Source: Achromobacter seleniivolatilans
GTDB lineage: Bacteria; Pseudomonadota; Gammaproteobacteria; Burkholderiales; Burkholderiaceae_B
Assembly (NCBI RefSeq): GCF_030864005.1
Contig: NZ_CP132976.1
Span: forward strand, 620,001 to 684,000
Reading direction: 5' to 3'
DNA length: 64,000 nucleotides
Position 1 is the first letter of the stretch, and each line of letters opens with the position of its first letter. The notes below the pieces were generated by a model. The model worked only from the letters and a program-made list of their open reading frames with translations, was not told where the DNA came from and searched no databases. Of this stretch, positions 10,375 to 19,174 are shown in pieces. The translations under genes were made by a program, and so were the position numbers.

Positions 10375-10552
10375 CTGGAAGCAAAATCCGGTCGCACCTT
10401 AAGTTTGCTTGTCGCAACCCGGCAATCCGACTTTGCATAAATGCATACGCTAGACCCGGTCACCACTGGGCTGGCGGTAGTAAAAAAACCAAATCCCTGG
10501 CTAAAAGCTCAGGTATAACAAGCCCTTAGGCCCGATTTTCGGAGATATCACC

Positions 10553-11698
10553 ATGAAGTTGCGCACCACGTTGAAGCTGCTTGCCGCCAGCATCGCCACG
10601 GTTGGCATGGCCGCCGCCGCCCACGCCGCAGATATCAAATTTGGCTTTGCCGCGCCGTTGACCGGCCCGCAGTCGCACTACGGCGAAGACATGCAGAACG
10701 GCCTGAATCTGGCGCTGGAAGAAGCGAACAAGAAGGGCATCAAGGTTGACGGCCAGCCCGCCAAATTCGTGCTGGTTTCGCGTGATGATCAAGCTGATCC
10801 GCGCGTGGGTGTGCAAGTCGCCCAGCAATTGGTCGATCAAGACGTCGTTGGCATCTTGGGCCACTTCAATTCCGGCACCACGATCCCCGCTTCGCGCGTC
10901 TACCACGAGGCCGGTCTGCCGCAGATCGCCATGGCCACGTCGCCGGAATACACCAAGCAAGGCTACGAAACCACTTTCCGCATGATGACCAGCGACACCC
11001 AGCAGGGCGCCGCCGTAGGCAAGTTCATGGTGGAAAAGCTGAAGGCCAAGAAGGTCGCGATCATCGATGACCGCACGGCATATGGCCAAGGTTTGGCCGA
11101 CGAAGTCGAAAAGGCCGTCAAGGCCGCTGGCGGCCAAGTGGTGCGCCGTGAATACACGACCGACAAGGCAAACGACTTCACCGCCATCCTGACCAACATC
11201 AAGGGCGCTGCGCCCGACGCGATTTTCTACGGTGGCCTGGATGCGCAATCCGGTCCCATGAAGCGTCAATTGGCAACGCTGGGCTTGAAGGCTCCGCTGG
11301 TCTCGGGCGAGATGACTCGCAGCGACACCTTCATCAAGCTGGCTGGCGATGCCGCCGACGGCACCTTTGCGTCGCTTGCTGGCGTGCCGCTGGACAAGAT
11401 GGCTGCGGGCAAGGACTTTGAACAGCGCTATCAGGCGCGATTCAAAAAGGCTCCCGGCGTTTATGCTCCCTACGCCTATGACGGCGCCTGGAACATGATC
11501 ACCGCGATCGAGCAGGCCGGTTCGGCCAAGCCCGAGAAGTACCTGCCCGTGCTGGCCAAGCTGGACCGCAAGGGCGCAACCAGCGAACACATTTCCTACG
11601 ACACTCGTGGCGATCTGAAAGAGATCTCGGTCACCATCTACGAAGTCAAGAACGGCAAGTGGGAGATGGTTGAAACGATGGTCAGCCAAGCCAACTAA
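10553..11698 (+). CDS. livK: Branched-chain amino-acid ABC transporter, periplasmic binding protein
   Basis: The 381-residue protein has a clear Sec signal peptide (cleavage near AHA|AD, residue 25) and the type I periplasmic binding fold of the Leu/Ile/Val family: DIKFGFAAPLTGPQSHYGED at the mature start, then VGILGHFNSGTTIPAS and a YAPYAYDGAW region. GGAGAT precedes the ATG. It is the first gene of a five-gene livK-H-M-G-F importer and is separated from livH by 156 bases holding a strong hairpin, which fits the usual need for more binding protein than permease. The exact amino-acid preference cannot be read from the sequence. Confidence 0.92.
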   Translation: MKLRTTLKLLAASIATVGMAAAAHAADIKFGFAAPLTGPQSHYGEDMQNGLNLALEEANKKGIKVDGQPAKFVLVSRDDQADPRVGVQVAQQLVDQDVVGILGHFNSGTTIPASRVYHEAGLPQIAMATSPEYTKQGYETTFRMMTSDTQQGAAVGKFMVEKLKAKKVAIIDDRTAYGQGLADEVEKAVKAAGGQVVRREYTTDKANDFTAILTNIKGAAPDAIFYGGLDAQSGPMKRQLATLGLKAPLVSGEMTRSDTFIKLAGDAADGTFASLAGVPLDKMAAGKDFEQRYQARFKKAPGVYAPYAYDGAWNMITAIEQAGSAKPEKYLPVLAKLDRKGATSEHISYDTRGDLKEISVTIYEVKNGKWEMVETMVSQAN

Positions 11699-11757
11699 GG
11701 CTGGTTGATTTAGAGCGGATTGCGGCGCCATGCCGTCGTCCGCTCCTTCTGTCCGCA

Positions 11758-11781
11758 CGCGCCGCCCGGCGTGGCGGCGCG
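11758..11781 (+). other. Perfect 9-bp hairpin between livK and livH
   Basis: CGCGCCGCC and GGCGGCGCG pair perfectly around a 6-base loop. No T-run follows, so it is more likely an mRNA-stabilising 3' end for livK or a partial attenuator than a full terminator. Confidence 0.5.
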
Positions 11782-11854
11782 CACCACGGCCAGGGCTGAT
11801 AGCCCCGGGCCGGGTGATTCGCGCGATTTTTCCAGGCTTATTTACGCGGCCCCT

Positions 11855-12784
11855 ATGGATATCTTCATTCAACAACTGATTAACGGCGTCACGCTGGGTA
11901 GCGTGTACGCCCTGGTCGCCCTTGGCTACACCATGGTGTACGGCATTATTTGGCTGATCAACTTCGCGCATGGCGATGTCGTCATGATTGGCGCTATGGC
12001 GGCAACAACCATCGCCATATCGCTAGTGGGCGGCGACCCCGGCACATCCGCCTTTGTTGTGCTGGGCGTGGGCTTGCTCGTGTCTGTGCCGCTTTGCATG
12101 GCGGTGGGCTGGACGGCCGAACGCGTGGCCTACCGGCCGTTGCGGCGTGCGCCGCGCCTGGCCGCGCTGATTACGGCCATTGGCGTGTCCATCATCTTGC
12201 AGAATGTGGCCATGATGAGCTGGGGACGCAATTATCTGAATTTCCCGCAGGTGCTGTCGCCGCGGGTGTTCGAGTTTGCTGGCGCGCGCATGAGCACTTT
12301 GCAGATTGCCATCGTAGTGATCGCAGCGCTGATCATGGGCGGCTTGCTGGCCGTGGTGCACAAGACCCGTTTGGGCACGGCCATGCGCGCCACTGCGCAA
12401 AACCGCGAGGTTGCAGGCCTGATGGGCGTGAACATCAATACGGTGATCTCGGCGGCGTTTCTGATCGGGTCGGCGCTGGCCGCGGTGGCGGGCATGATGG
12501 TCGCTACCTACTACGGCGTGTCGCAATACACCATGGGCTTCATGTTGGGCCTGAAAGCCTTTACTGCTGCGGTGCTTGGCGGAATTGGCAATCTGGTGGG
12601 CGCCATGGCTGGCGGCTTGCTGCTGGGCATTATCGAATCGCTGGGCGCTGGGTATATCGGTGACCTGACCGGCGGTTTCCTGGGCAGCCATTACCAGGAT
12701 GTATTTGCGTTCTTCGTGCTGGTGCTGGTGCTTATCTTCCGTCCGTCCGGCCTGCTGGGTGAGCGTGTGGGAGATCGCGCATGA
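11855..12784 (+). CDS. livH: Branched-chain amino-acid ABC transporter permease LivH
   Basis: Inner-membrane permease of 309 residues with about eight hydrophobic segments. The start MDIFIQQLINGVTLGSVYAL and the stretch INFAHGDVVMIGA are characteristic of LivH. I chose ATG 11855 because the protein then aligns with the family; the frame is open upstream to 11720 but that part lacks membrane character. The ribosome site is weak. The last four bases overlap livM (ATGA). Confidence 0.93.
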   Translation: MDIFIQQLINGVTLGSVYALVALGYTMVYGIIWLINFAHGDVVMIGAMAATTIAISLVGGDPGTSAFVVLGVGLLVSVPLCMAVGWTAERVAYRPLRRAPRLAALITAIGVSIILQNVAMMSWGRNYLNFPQVLSPRVFEFAGARMSTLQIAIVVIAALIMGGLLAVVHKTRLGTAMRATAQNREVAGLMGVNINTVISAAFLIGSALAAVAGMMVATYYGVSQYTMGFMLGLKAFTAAVLGGIGNLVGAMAGGLLLGIIESLGAGYIGDLTGGFLGSHYQDVFAFFVLVLVLIFRPSGLLGERVGDRA

Positions 12785-13869
12785 GCGGGCATTTGAAAAC
12801 GAGCGGTCTGTCGACCCGCAACCTGATAGGCATTGCGCTGATCGGCGTGGTGCTGGCGGTGCTGCCTTTTGTGATCGGTATGGCCGGTCAAAGCTGGGTG
12901 CGCATCCTGAACTTCGCTTTGCTGTACGTGATGCTGTCGCTGGGTCTGAACATCGTGGTGGGGTTTGCCGGCTTGCTGGACTTGGGCTATATCGCGTTCT
13001 ACGCGGTGGGCGCTTATACCTGGGCCTTGCTGGCATCGCCGCATTTCGGATTGCACTTGCCGTTCTGGGCGATCTTGCCGATCGCGCTGGGCGTTGCGTG
13101 CCTGTTCGGCGTGCTGCTGGGGGCGCCCACCTTGAAATTGCGGGGTGACTACCTGGCGATCGTGACCTTGGGGTTTGGGGAAATCATCCGCATTTTCCTG
13201 AACAACCTCAATGCGCCGGTCAATATCACCAATGGTCCGCAAGGCATCAATCGCATCGACACCTTCAAGGTGGGGGACTTTGCGTTCGGGCGCACCGAGA
13301 CCCTGTTTGGCATGCGATTTACCGGGCCTGAAAAGTACTACTACCTGCTATTGGCCATAACGCTGATCATCATCGTGGTCTGCGTGCGCTTGCAGAACTC
13401 GCGTATAGGCCGCGCGTGGGAAGCGATACGTGAAGATGAAATCGCCGCCAAGGCGATGGGCATCAATACCCGCAACATCAAGCTGCTGGCGTTCGCGATG
13501 GGCGCGTCTTTCGGTGGCGTAGCGGGCGCTTTGTTTGCATCGATGCAAGGTTTCGTCAGCCCCGAGAGTTTCTCGTTGATGGAGTCGATTTCGATTCTGT
13601 GCATGGTGGTGCTGGGCGGCATGGGCCATATCCCAGGCGTGATTCTGGGTGCGCTGATTCTGGCTGCCTTGCCTGAATTCCTGCGCGCCGTGGTCGAACC
13701 CTTCCAGCAGATGGTGTTTGGCGCTGTGGTGCTGGACCCGGAAGGCATACGCATGTTGCTGTTCGGCCTGGCCATGGTGTGCGTCATGCTGTTCCGTCCC
13801 GCGGGCTTGTGGCCGTCTGCCGTGCGCAAGCGTGAATTGGCGACCAAGACCCAAGGAGGCGCGGCATGA
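12781..13869 (+). CDS. livM: Branched-chain amino-acid ABC transporter permease LivM
   Basis: Second permease subunit, 362 residues, with about nine or ten hydrophobic segments and the LivM signatures LGLNIVVGFAGLLDLGYIAFYA and GDYLAIVTLGFGEIIRI. It overlaps livH by four bases and livG by four bases, so translation of the three is coupled. It pairs with LivH to form the channel for the substrate delivered by the binding protein at 10553-11698. Confidence 0.94.
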   Translation: MSGHLKTSGLSTRNLIGIALIGVVLAVLPFVIGMAGQSWVRILNFALLYVMLSLGLNIVVGFAGLLDLGYIAFYAVGAYTWALLASPHFGLHLPFWAILPIALGVACLFGVLLGAPTLKLRGDYLAIVTLGFGEIIRIFLNNLNAPVNITNGPQGINRIDTFKVGDFAFGRTETLFGMRFTGPEKYYYLLLAITLIIIVVCVRLQNSRIGRAWEAIREDEIAAKAMGINTRNIKLLAFAMGASFGGVAGALFASMQGFVSPESFSLMESISILCMVVLGGMGHIPGVILGALILAALPEFLRAVVEPFQQMVFGAVVLDPEGIRMLLFGLAMVCVMLFRPAGLWPSAVRKRELATKTQGGAA

Positions 13870-14669
13870 GCAAACTGCTGCAAGCCCAGGGTCTGGGCAA
13901 ACGATTTGGCGGACTGCAAGCTTTGTCGGACGTTAGTTTCGATATCGAACAAGGCGAGATCTATGGCCTGATCGGCCCGAACGGCGCGGGCAAGACCACG
14001 CTGTTCAATGTGCTGACCGGTTTGTATATCCCGGAAGAGGGCAGTTGCACGTTCAATGGTGAATCCATGTCGGGCAAGAAGCCGCATGAAGTCGCCTTTG
14101 CGGGTCTGGCGCGCACGTTCCAGAACATTCGCCTGTTCGCGAACTTGAGCGCGATCGAAAACGTCATGATCGGCCGCCATATGCGCACCAAGGCAGGGGT
14201 GTTCGGGGCCGTTCTGCGGACTCGCGGCACACGTGCCGAAGAGGCCGCTATCGAAGCCCGGGCTCAGGAACTGCTGGACTATGTAGGCATTGGCCATCGT
14301 GCCAATGACGTGTCGCGTTCGCTTCCTTATGGCGATCAACGCCGTCTGGAAATTGCGCGTGCGTTGGCCACTGACCCTAAGCTGCTGGCGCTGGATGAGC
14401 CTGCCGCTGGTATGAATGCGTCGGAAACCGTGGTGCTGCGCAAGCTGGTCGAAAAGATCCGCAACGATGGCGTGACGGTGCTGCTGATCGAACACGATAT
14501 GAAGCTCGTTATGGGGTTGTGCGACCGGGTGCTGGTGCTGGAGTACGGCAAAGTATTGGCGATGGGCAAGCCTGCTCAAGTGCAGCGCGACCCCAAAGTC
14601 ATTGAGGCCTATTTGGGCGCAGGCGCTGCGCAAGACCCGCTGATCAACAAGGAGAGCCACGCATCATGA
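13866..14669 (+). CDS. livG: Branched-chain amino-acid ABC transporter ATPase LivG
   Basis: Cytoplasmic ATPase of 267 residues. Walker A is GPNGAGKT (37-44), Walker B is LLALDEPAAGM, and the long insertion after FQNIRLFANLSAIENVMIG is typical of LivG. The signature region reads SLPYGDQRRLEIARAL, where LivG proteins depart from the usual LSGGQ. It overlaps both livM and livF by four bases. Confidence 0.94.
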   Translation: MSKLLQAQGLGKRFGGLQALSDVSFDIEQGEIYGLIGPNGAGKTTLFNVLTGLYIPEEGSCTFNGESMSGKKPHEVAFAGLARTFQNIRLFANLSAIENVMIGRHMRTKAGVFGAVLRTRGTRAEEAAIEARAQELLDYVGIGHRANDVSRSLPYGDQRRLEIARALATDPKLLALDEPAAGMNASETVVLRKLVEKIRNDGVTVLLIEHDMKLVMGLCDRVLVLEYGKVLAMGKPAQVQRDPKVIEAYLGAGAAQDPLINKESHAS

Positions 14670-15406
14670 CGGCATCCCAACCCCTATTGGAATTGCGCGG
14701 CCTGCAAGTTGCCTATGGCGGCATTCGCGCGGTGCGCGGCATCGACCTGCGGGTGGATGAGGGCGAGCTGGTCTGCCTGATCGGCGCCAACGGCGCGGGC
14801 AAGAGCACGACGTTGCGCGCGATCTGCGGCCTGGTGCCGCTGGCCGGTGGCGAAGTGGTGTATGGCGGCCAGTCCATTGGCGGCCAGAAATCCTATGAGC
14901 TGGTCCGCAAGGGCTTGGTCATGGTGCCGGAGGGCCGTGGCATTTTCGGGCAGTTGACCATCGAAGAAAACTTGGCGATGGGCGGCTACATCCGGCGTGA
15001 TGCGGCGCAGATCCGTCAGGACACCGACCGCGTATTCACACTGTTTCCCAGATTGGCCGAACGCCGCAAGCAAGCTGCGGGCACCTTGTCCGGCGGCGAA
15101 CAGCAGATGGTGGCAATGGGCCGCGCCATGATCGCGCGCCCCAAGTTGCTGCTGCTGGACGAGCCATCGATGGGCCTGGCGCCGCTGATGGTCGAAAAGG
15201 TCTTCGAAGTGGTGCGCACGATTGCCAGCGAAGGCGTGACGATCCTGCTCATCGAGCAGAACGCCCGTCTGGCGCTGGAAAACAGCCACCGTGGTTATGT
15301 GATGGAGTCCGGCGAAATCATCTTGTCTGGCCCGGCGCGGGAAATACTGCATGACCCGAAGGTGCGTGCAGCATATCTGGGCGAGGTAGAGGAAGAATCC
15401 GCCTGA
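14666..15406 (+). CDS. livF: Branched-chain amino-acid ABC transporter ATPase LivF
   Basis: Second ATPase of the importer, 246 residues, with Walker A GANGAGKST (40-48), signature LSGGEQQM and Walker B LLLLDEPSMGLAP. LivF forms the nucleotide-binding heterodimer with LivG. It is the last gene of the operon; a strong intrinsic terminator follows 28 bases after the stop. Confidence 0.94.
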   Translation: MTASQPLLELRGLQVAYGGIRAVRGIDLRVDEGELVCLIGANGAGKSTTLRAICGLVPLAGGEVVYGGQSIGGQKSYELVRKGLVMVPEGRGIFGQLTIEENLAMGGYIRRDAAQIRQDTDRVFTLFPRLAERRKQAAGTLSGGEQQMVAMGRAMIARPKLLLLDEPSMGLAPLMVEKVFEVVRTIASEGVTILLIEQNARLALENSHRGYVMESGEIILSGPAREILHDPKVRAAYLGEVEEESA

Positions 15407-15433
15407 TCTCCCAGCCTTGCTGCTGGTATCGAC

Positions 15434-15466
15434 AACCCGGCGTCAGGTCATGCGCCGGGTTTTTCT
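15434..15466 (+). terminator. Intrinsic terminator of the liv operon
   Basis: A 9-bp perfect stem (AACCCGGCG/CGCCGGGTT) with a 10-base loop is followed by a run of T. It separates the liv operon from the convergent oxygenase gene. Confidence 0.85.
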
Positions 15467-15483
15467 ATTGCGCTTCGGTTTTG

Positions 15484-16824
15484 TCAGGCGGGCAGCCAGG
15501 AGCCATGCAGGCCGGCAGGCACGCGGCGTGGCAGATGAACGCGCGCGACCGGCCCCGCGGCGATGTCACGCGCGTCCAGCACGATGAATTCTCCGTGGTT
15601 GTCGTTATTGGCCTGTACAAAGCTCAGGATATAGCCGTCTTCTTCGCGCGAGCCCTGAGGGTCGGCGGCAAACACCGGTTCACAGGCAGTTTGCCCGTCG
15701 GGCAGGCGGAATACAGTCTTGGCGCCTGTGCCCATGTCATAGCGCGCGAATGCCTCAAAAGCGCCGGGTTGCGGTGTGTCGCCAGGATGCGGGTCGCGCA
15801 GCCCGACATAACAATAGCGGGCGCGCCTGCCTGACCAAGCGTCATTGATTCGCCCGAATTCACAGGGGCGATCGTCCAGCGCTTGATCCTCCACACGCCC
15901 GCTATCGAGATGAATGCGCAGCCGGTGCAGTTCCAGGCGTTTGCGGGAGCTGGGTCCATAGCCGTCGTACCAGGGCATCACCGCTTCGATCGTGTTCCCT
16001 TCTTCGTGAGCATTGGCGATGTGCCAATGGAAAAAGGGCTCCGTGGGAATCCAGCGCACCTGGATTGGGTCGGTGCAGTCGCGTGGGATCAGCAAAATGC
16101 GGGCGCCGCGGTTGGGTTCCCACTGCGGAGCGGCAGGCCCTTTGCTGAAATCAAAAACCAAGGGGCAAAGAAAAGCCACTACATGCTTGGCTGTGAATCC
16201 GATGTCGTGGATCATTGCCGGCCATGGCGATTCGAATCGCAAGTTCCGATCCACTTGGCCACGCGCATTGACGCGCAGGTAACTCAACGTGCCTCCAGCC
16301 AGGTCGTAACTTAACGCCAGCATCTCACCGCTGACCGGATCAACCTTTGGATGTGCGGACAGGACGCCTGCGTGTTTGCCCTGAAACGTGTATGGCCCAA
16401 TCGTGGACAGCGAACGGTCCATTTCGTAGGGGCAGCCGCCTTCATACAGCGCCAAGAGCTTGCCAGCGTGCCGCAGAATATTCGTGTTGGCCAGATTGGC
16501 ATGGGGCGGTGGCCCAAACGTGACGTTGTAGAGTCTGCGTCCGGCCCGGCGCTCTTCTTGCAGTTCTTCGGTCAGCACCCAACGGTTCCGGTAATGCGCA
16601 GTTCCCTCACGCAGGGTCAGCGCATGGATCATGCCCGTGCCGTCAAAAGGGTAGGCATACCCCGGGCCAGGATCAAACTGCGGATTCGGCCCGTTGCGCA
16701 TGAATACCCCGTGCAGCGTCTTGGGTAACATGCCGTCTACACGCAGTGGCGTGTCGTCACGTTCGTCGAATACCGGTGCAAAGGCGCGGGTGAGCGCGAC
16801 GTTGGTGCTCTGCCAGGGTTGCAT
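15484..16824 (-). CDS. Carotenoid oxygenase family protein (carotenoid/stilbene cleavage)
   Basis: This 446-residue protein belongs to the non-haem iron family that cleaves double bonds in carotenoids, apocarotenoids or lignin-derived stilbenes. The four iron-binding histidines fit: AHPK (H158), MIHD (H206), HIANAHE (H268) and GLHGSW near the C-terminus (H440). Family landmarks FMRNGPNPQF and PFDGTGMIHAL are near the start. GGAAG lies five bases before the ATG. It sits 120 bases downstream of an MFS transporter on the same strand and probably shares its promoter, which suggests import and cleavage of one aromatic or isoprenoid compound. The substrate cannot be decided; no carotenoid biosynthesis genes are nearby. 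Confidence 0.88.
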   Translation of the reverse strand: MQPWQSTNVALTRAFAPVFDERDDTPLRVDGMLPKTLHGVFMRNGPNPQFDPGPGYAYPFDGTGMIHALTLREGTAHYRNRWVLTEELQEERRAGRRLYNVTFGPPPHANLANTNILRHAGKLLALYEGGCPYEMDRSLSTIGPYTFQGKHAGVLSAHPKVDPVSGEMLALSYDLAGGTLSYLRVNARGQVDRNLRFESPWPAMIHDIGFTAKHVVAFLCPLVFDFSKGPAAPQWEPNRGARILLIPRDCTDPIQVRWIPTEPFFHWHIANAHEEGNTIEAVMPWYDGYGPSSRKRLELHRLRIHLDSGRVEDQALDDRPCEFGRINDAWSGRRARYCYVGLRDPHPGDTPQPGAFEAFARYDMGTGAKTVFRLPDGQTACEPVFAADPQGSREEDGYILSFVQANNDNHGEFIVLDARDIAAGPVARVHLPRRVPAGLHGSWLPA

Positions 16825-16860
16825 CGCAGCTTCCAGGGGCGCGCCCGCGACGAGGGAGAG

Positions 16861-16884
16861 GGAAAGGCCGAGCGCAGCCTTTCC
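16861..16884 (-). other. Hairpin between MFS and oxygenase genes
   Basis: GGAAAGGC and GCCTTTCC form a perfect 8-bp stem with an 8-base loop in the intercistronic gap. No T-run follows on the minus strand, so it may only slow or stabilise the transcript. Confidence 0.35.
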
Positions 16885-16944
16885 GGTACAACGATTTTGT
16901 AAAGAGCGCGCTGCGGCGTCAAGCCATTTTGTTTGCTGGCGTCG

Positions 16945-18228
16945 TCACGCCGGCTGTGCGACAACGCGCTTTCTACCGATCATTAGTGCAATGACTGCGG
17001 CGATCAGGCCGGTGGCGCCCGACACGACAAAAGCCATCAGGTAGCTGCCTTGCGATTCGCGTATGGCGCCAGCCATCCAGGCGGCGCTGGCGGCGCCCAG
17101 TTGGTGGCCTGCGACGATCCAGCCAAACACGATGGAGGCATCGCGCTCGCCAAAGGCTTCGGTCGTCAGGCGCAACGTGGGCGGCACGGTGGCAATCCAA
17201 TCCAGGCCAAAGAAAATCGCAAAGATCGACAGGCTGTAGAACGAGAAATCGGAATAGGGCAGGTAGATCAACGATAGGCCGCGCAGCGCGTAGTAAACAA
17301 ACAGCAGCTTGCGCGGGTCATAGCGGTCCGTAAGCCAGCCCGAGGCAGTGGTGCCAACCAGGTCGAAAATGCCCATCAGCGCCAGCAAGCCCGCAGCTTG
17401 CACTTCCGGCATGCCGTGATCGCCGCAAAGCGCGATCAGGTGGGTGCCGACCAAGCCGTTGGTGGTGAATCCACAGACGAAAAAGGTGGCAAACAGGAAC
17501 CAGAAGGTCCGGGTCTTGGATGCGCGGGCCAGGGCGCCGAAGGTGGCCGCCAACATGCCGGTGCGCGGTACGACCGGCGCGGGCGGCGCATGCGGGTCGC
17601 TGCCAAATGGCACCAAACCCACGCTGGACGGCCGGTCGGGTACCAGCCACCAAGCCAATGGCACCAGCGCGGCGGCGGCGGCGGCCACGGTCCAGACCAC
17701 GCGGGTCCAGTCGCCTGACGATGCCAGGGCAGCCAATACGGGCAAAAAGATCAGCGTGCCCGTGGCGGCGCTTGCGGTCAGCAAGCCCATCATCACGCCG
17801 CGATTCTTGGTAAACCAACGGTTCACGACCGTGGCGCCCATGACGATGGCCACCGCGCCCGAGCCTATGCCTGAGAACACGCCCCAGGTCATCAGCAAGT
17901 GCCAGGGTTCGGTCATGTAGGCGCTGATTGCGCTAGAAGCCGACATCAGCAGCAGGGCGCTGATCAACACCCGGCGCAAGCCAAAGCGTTCCATGGCGGC
18001 AGCGGCGAAAGGGCCTACCAAACCGTAGAGAAAGATCCCCATGGCCGCGGCGAACGAGATTGAGCTGCGGCTCCAGCCGAACGCTTCTTCCAACGGCACC
18101 AGCAATACGCTGGGTGAAGAACGCAGGCCGGCCGAGACCAGTAGAGACAGGAAAATCACCGCAACGACGACAAATGCGTACTTTTGACCGGCGCGGCGGA
18201 ACGGGAAAGGTGGGTGGGCTATACTCAT
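16945..18228 (-). CDS. MFS transporter (monocarboxylate/oxalate-formate-antiporter-like)
   Basis: A 427-residue protein with about twelve hydrophobic segments and MFS loop motifs (ERFGLRRVL after segment 2; TDRYDPRKLLF in the second half). The short cytoplasmic N-terminus and the WSRSSISFAAAMGIF segment resemble the OFA/monocarboxylate branch. The start codon abuts the left arm of the 18-bp operator repeat, so a repressor bound there would block expression directly. It is divergent from the TetR gene at 18364 and upstream of the carotenoid oxygenase. The likely cargo is an aromatic or carboxylated compound used by that oxygenase, but this is inference from context. Confidence 0.85.
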   Translation of the reverse strand: MSIAHPPFPFRRAGQKYAFVVVAVIFLSLLVSAGLRSSPSVLLVPLEEAFGWSRSSISFAAAMGIFLYGLVGPFAAAAMERFGLRRVLISALLLMSASSAISAYMTEPWHLLMTWGVFSGIGSGAVAIVMGATVVNRWFTKNRGVMMGLLTASAATGTLIFLPVLAALASSGDWTRVVWTVAAAAAALVPLAWWLVPDRPSSVGLVPFGSDPHAPPAPVVPRTGMLAATFGALARASKTRTFWFLFATFFVCGFTTNGLVGTHLIALCGDHGMPEVQAAGLLALMGIFDLVGTTASGWLTDRYDPRKLLFVYYALRGLSLIYLPYSDFSFYSLSIFAIFFGLDWIATVPPTLRLTTEAFGERDASIVFGWIVAGHQLGAASAAWMAGAIRESQGSYLMAFVVSGATGLIAAVIALMIGRKRVVAQPA

Positions 18229-18289
18229 GTTACTGACCGGTACGTATGGGGATTCGCGAATAGTACGTACCGGTCAGTAACATCGTCAA
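18229..18289. promoter_or_regulatory. TetR operator pair and MFS promoter
   Basis: GTTACTGACCGGTACGTA (18229-18246) and its exact reverse complement (18264-18281) form an 18-bp perfect inverted repeat with a 17-base spacer. On the minus strand TTGACG (18284-18289) and TACTAT (18260-18265) make a promoter with an 18-bp spacer. The right arm lies inside that promoter and the left arm in the short leader. This is the expected target of the TetR protein encoded at 18364. Confidence 0.75.
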
Positions 18290-18363
18290 GTATTTTTTGG
18301 CGACCCTGTTTTCAGGGCGGCTTTGTCTCTGGTGGAGCCGTTCTCAGGAAGAGGAGCCTCCGT

Positions 18364-18993
18364 ATGGCCAGCAAGATTTCTACCGCAGGCGGCACGCCTG
18401 CCAAGCCGGCAACGACCCAAGCAGCCAAACCGCTGCTTGCGGCAGACCGTATCCGCAAGACCGCGCGTGAAATGTTCTACCGCGACGGTATCCGGGCGGT
18501 TGGCGTGGACGCTATCGTCACGCAGGCCGGCGTGACCAAGCCTAGTCTGTACCGTAGCTTTTCGTCCAAGGACGAACTGGCGGCGACCTATCTGCGGGAC
18601 TACGACGCAGAGTTCTGGGCGCGATTTGACGGCGCCTGCGCGGCGCACCCGGGCGACCCGCGAGCACAGTTGCTGGACTATCTTTCTGGCCTGAGCAAGC
18701 GCGCGGTGCTTAATGGGTATCGAGGCTGCGGTCTGACGAACGCGGCCGTTGAATATCCCGAACCCGATCATCCTGCTCGCGTGGTGGCCGTTGCCCACAA
18801 GTTGGAACTGCGCCGCCGCTTGAATGCCATGACGTTGGAAATGGGTGCCACCGATCCTGAAGCGTTGGCCGACGGATTGTTGCTATTGATTGAGGGCGCA
18901 TTCGTGTCCAGTCAGCTTTTTGGAGAGGGCGGGCCGGCCGGGCGGGTGGCGGAAATGGCCGATAAGCTGATTCAGATCCATCTTCCGGGCTAA
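18364..18993 (+). CDS. TetR family transcriptional regulator
   Basis: 209 residues with an N-terminal helix-turn-helix at about 25-75 (AREMFYRDGIRAVGVDAIVTQ then GVTKPSLYRSF), where VTKPSLYRSF is the recognition helix, and an all-helical ligand domain after it. I start at ATG 18364, preceded by AGGAAGAGGAG; the frame is open upstream into the operator region but that part is non-coding in character. The divergent arrangement with the MFS-oxygenase pair and the 18-bp repeat between them imply local, ligand-relieved repression of both directions. Confidence 0.88.
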   Translation: MASKISTAGGTPAKPATTQAAKPLLAADRIRKTAREMFYRDGIRAVGVDAIVTQAGVTKPSLYRSFSSKDELAATYLRDYDAEFWARFDGACAAHPGDPRAQLLDYLSGLSKRAVLNGYRGCGLTNAAVEYPEPDHPARVVAVAHKLELRRRLNAMTLEMGATDPEALADGLLLLIEGAFVSSQLFGEGGPAGRVAEMADKLIQIHLPG

Positions 18994-19001
18994 GAGCAGT
19001 A

Positions 19002-19131
19002 CTGCGTTGCACAAATATGGTGCCTTATAAGGTGCGCCATGCACCGTTATGGTGGTGTTTGTACCCATTGCGCAACGTCTAAAAAAATGGTTGATGTTTT
19101 TATTGCAACGCAGCAAACGCGGATCTAACAT
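19002..19131 (+). promoter_or_regulatory. Upstream region of the small gene: inverted repeat and promoter
   Basis: CTGCGTTGCA (19002-19011) recurs as its exact reverse complement at 19104-19113. A plausible promoter is TTGCAA (19103-19108), 17 bases, TAACAT (19126-19131), so the right arm lies on the -35 box. A CCTTATAAGG palindrome is at 19023-19032. The region 18994-19174 holds no gene. Confidence 0.35.
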
Positions 19132-19174
19132 GAATTCGTGTTGTTCCACATCGCGCTTTCTCAAGGAGAGAATC

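Noticed and set aside
19002..19113. PutA binding sites, because both repeat arms contain GTTGCA or its complement
   Set aside because: The hexamers are part of a 10-bp inverted repeat far from proline genes; chance occurrence is more likely.
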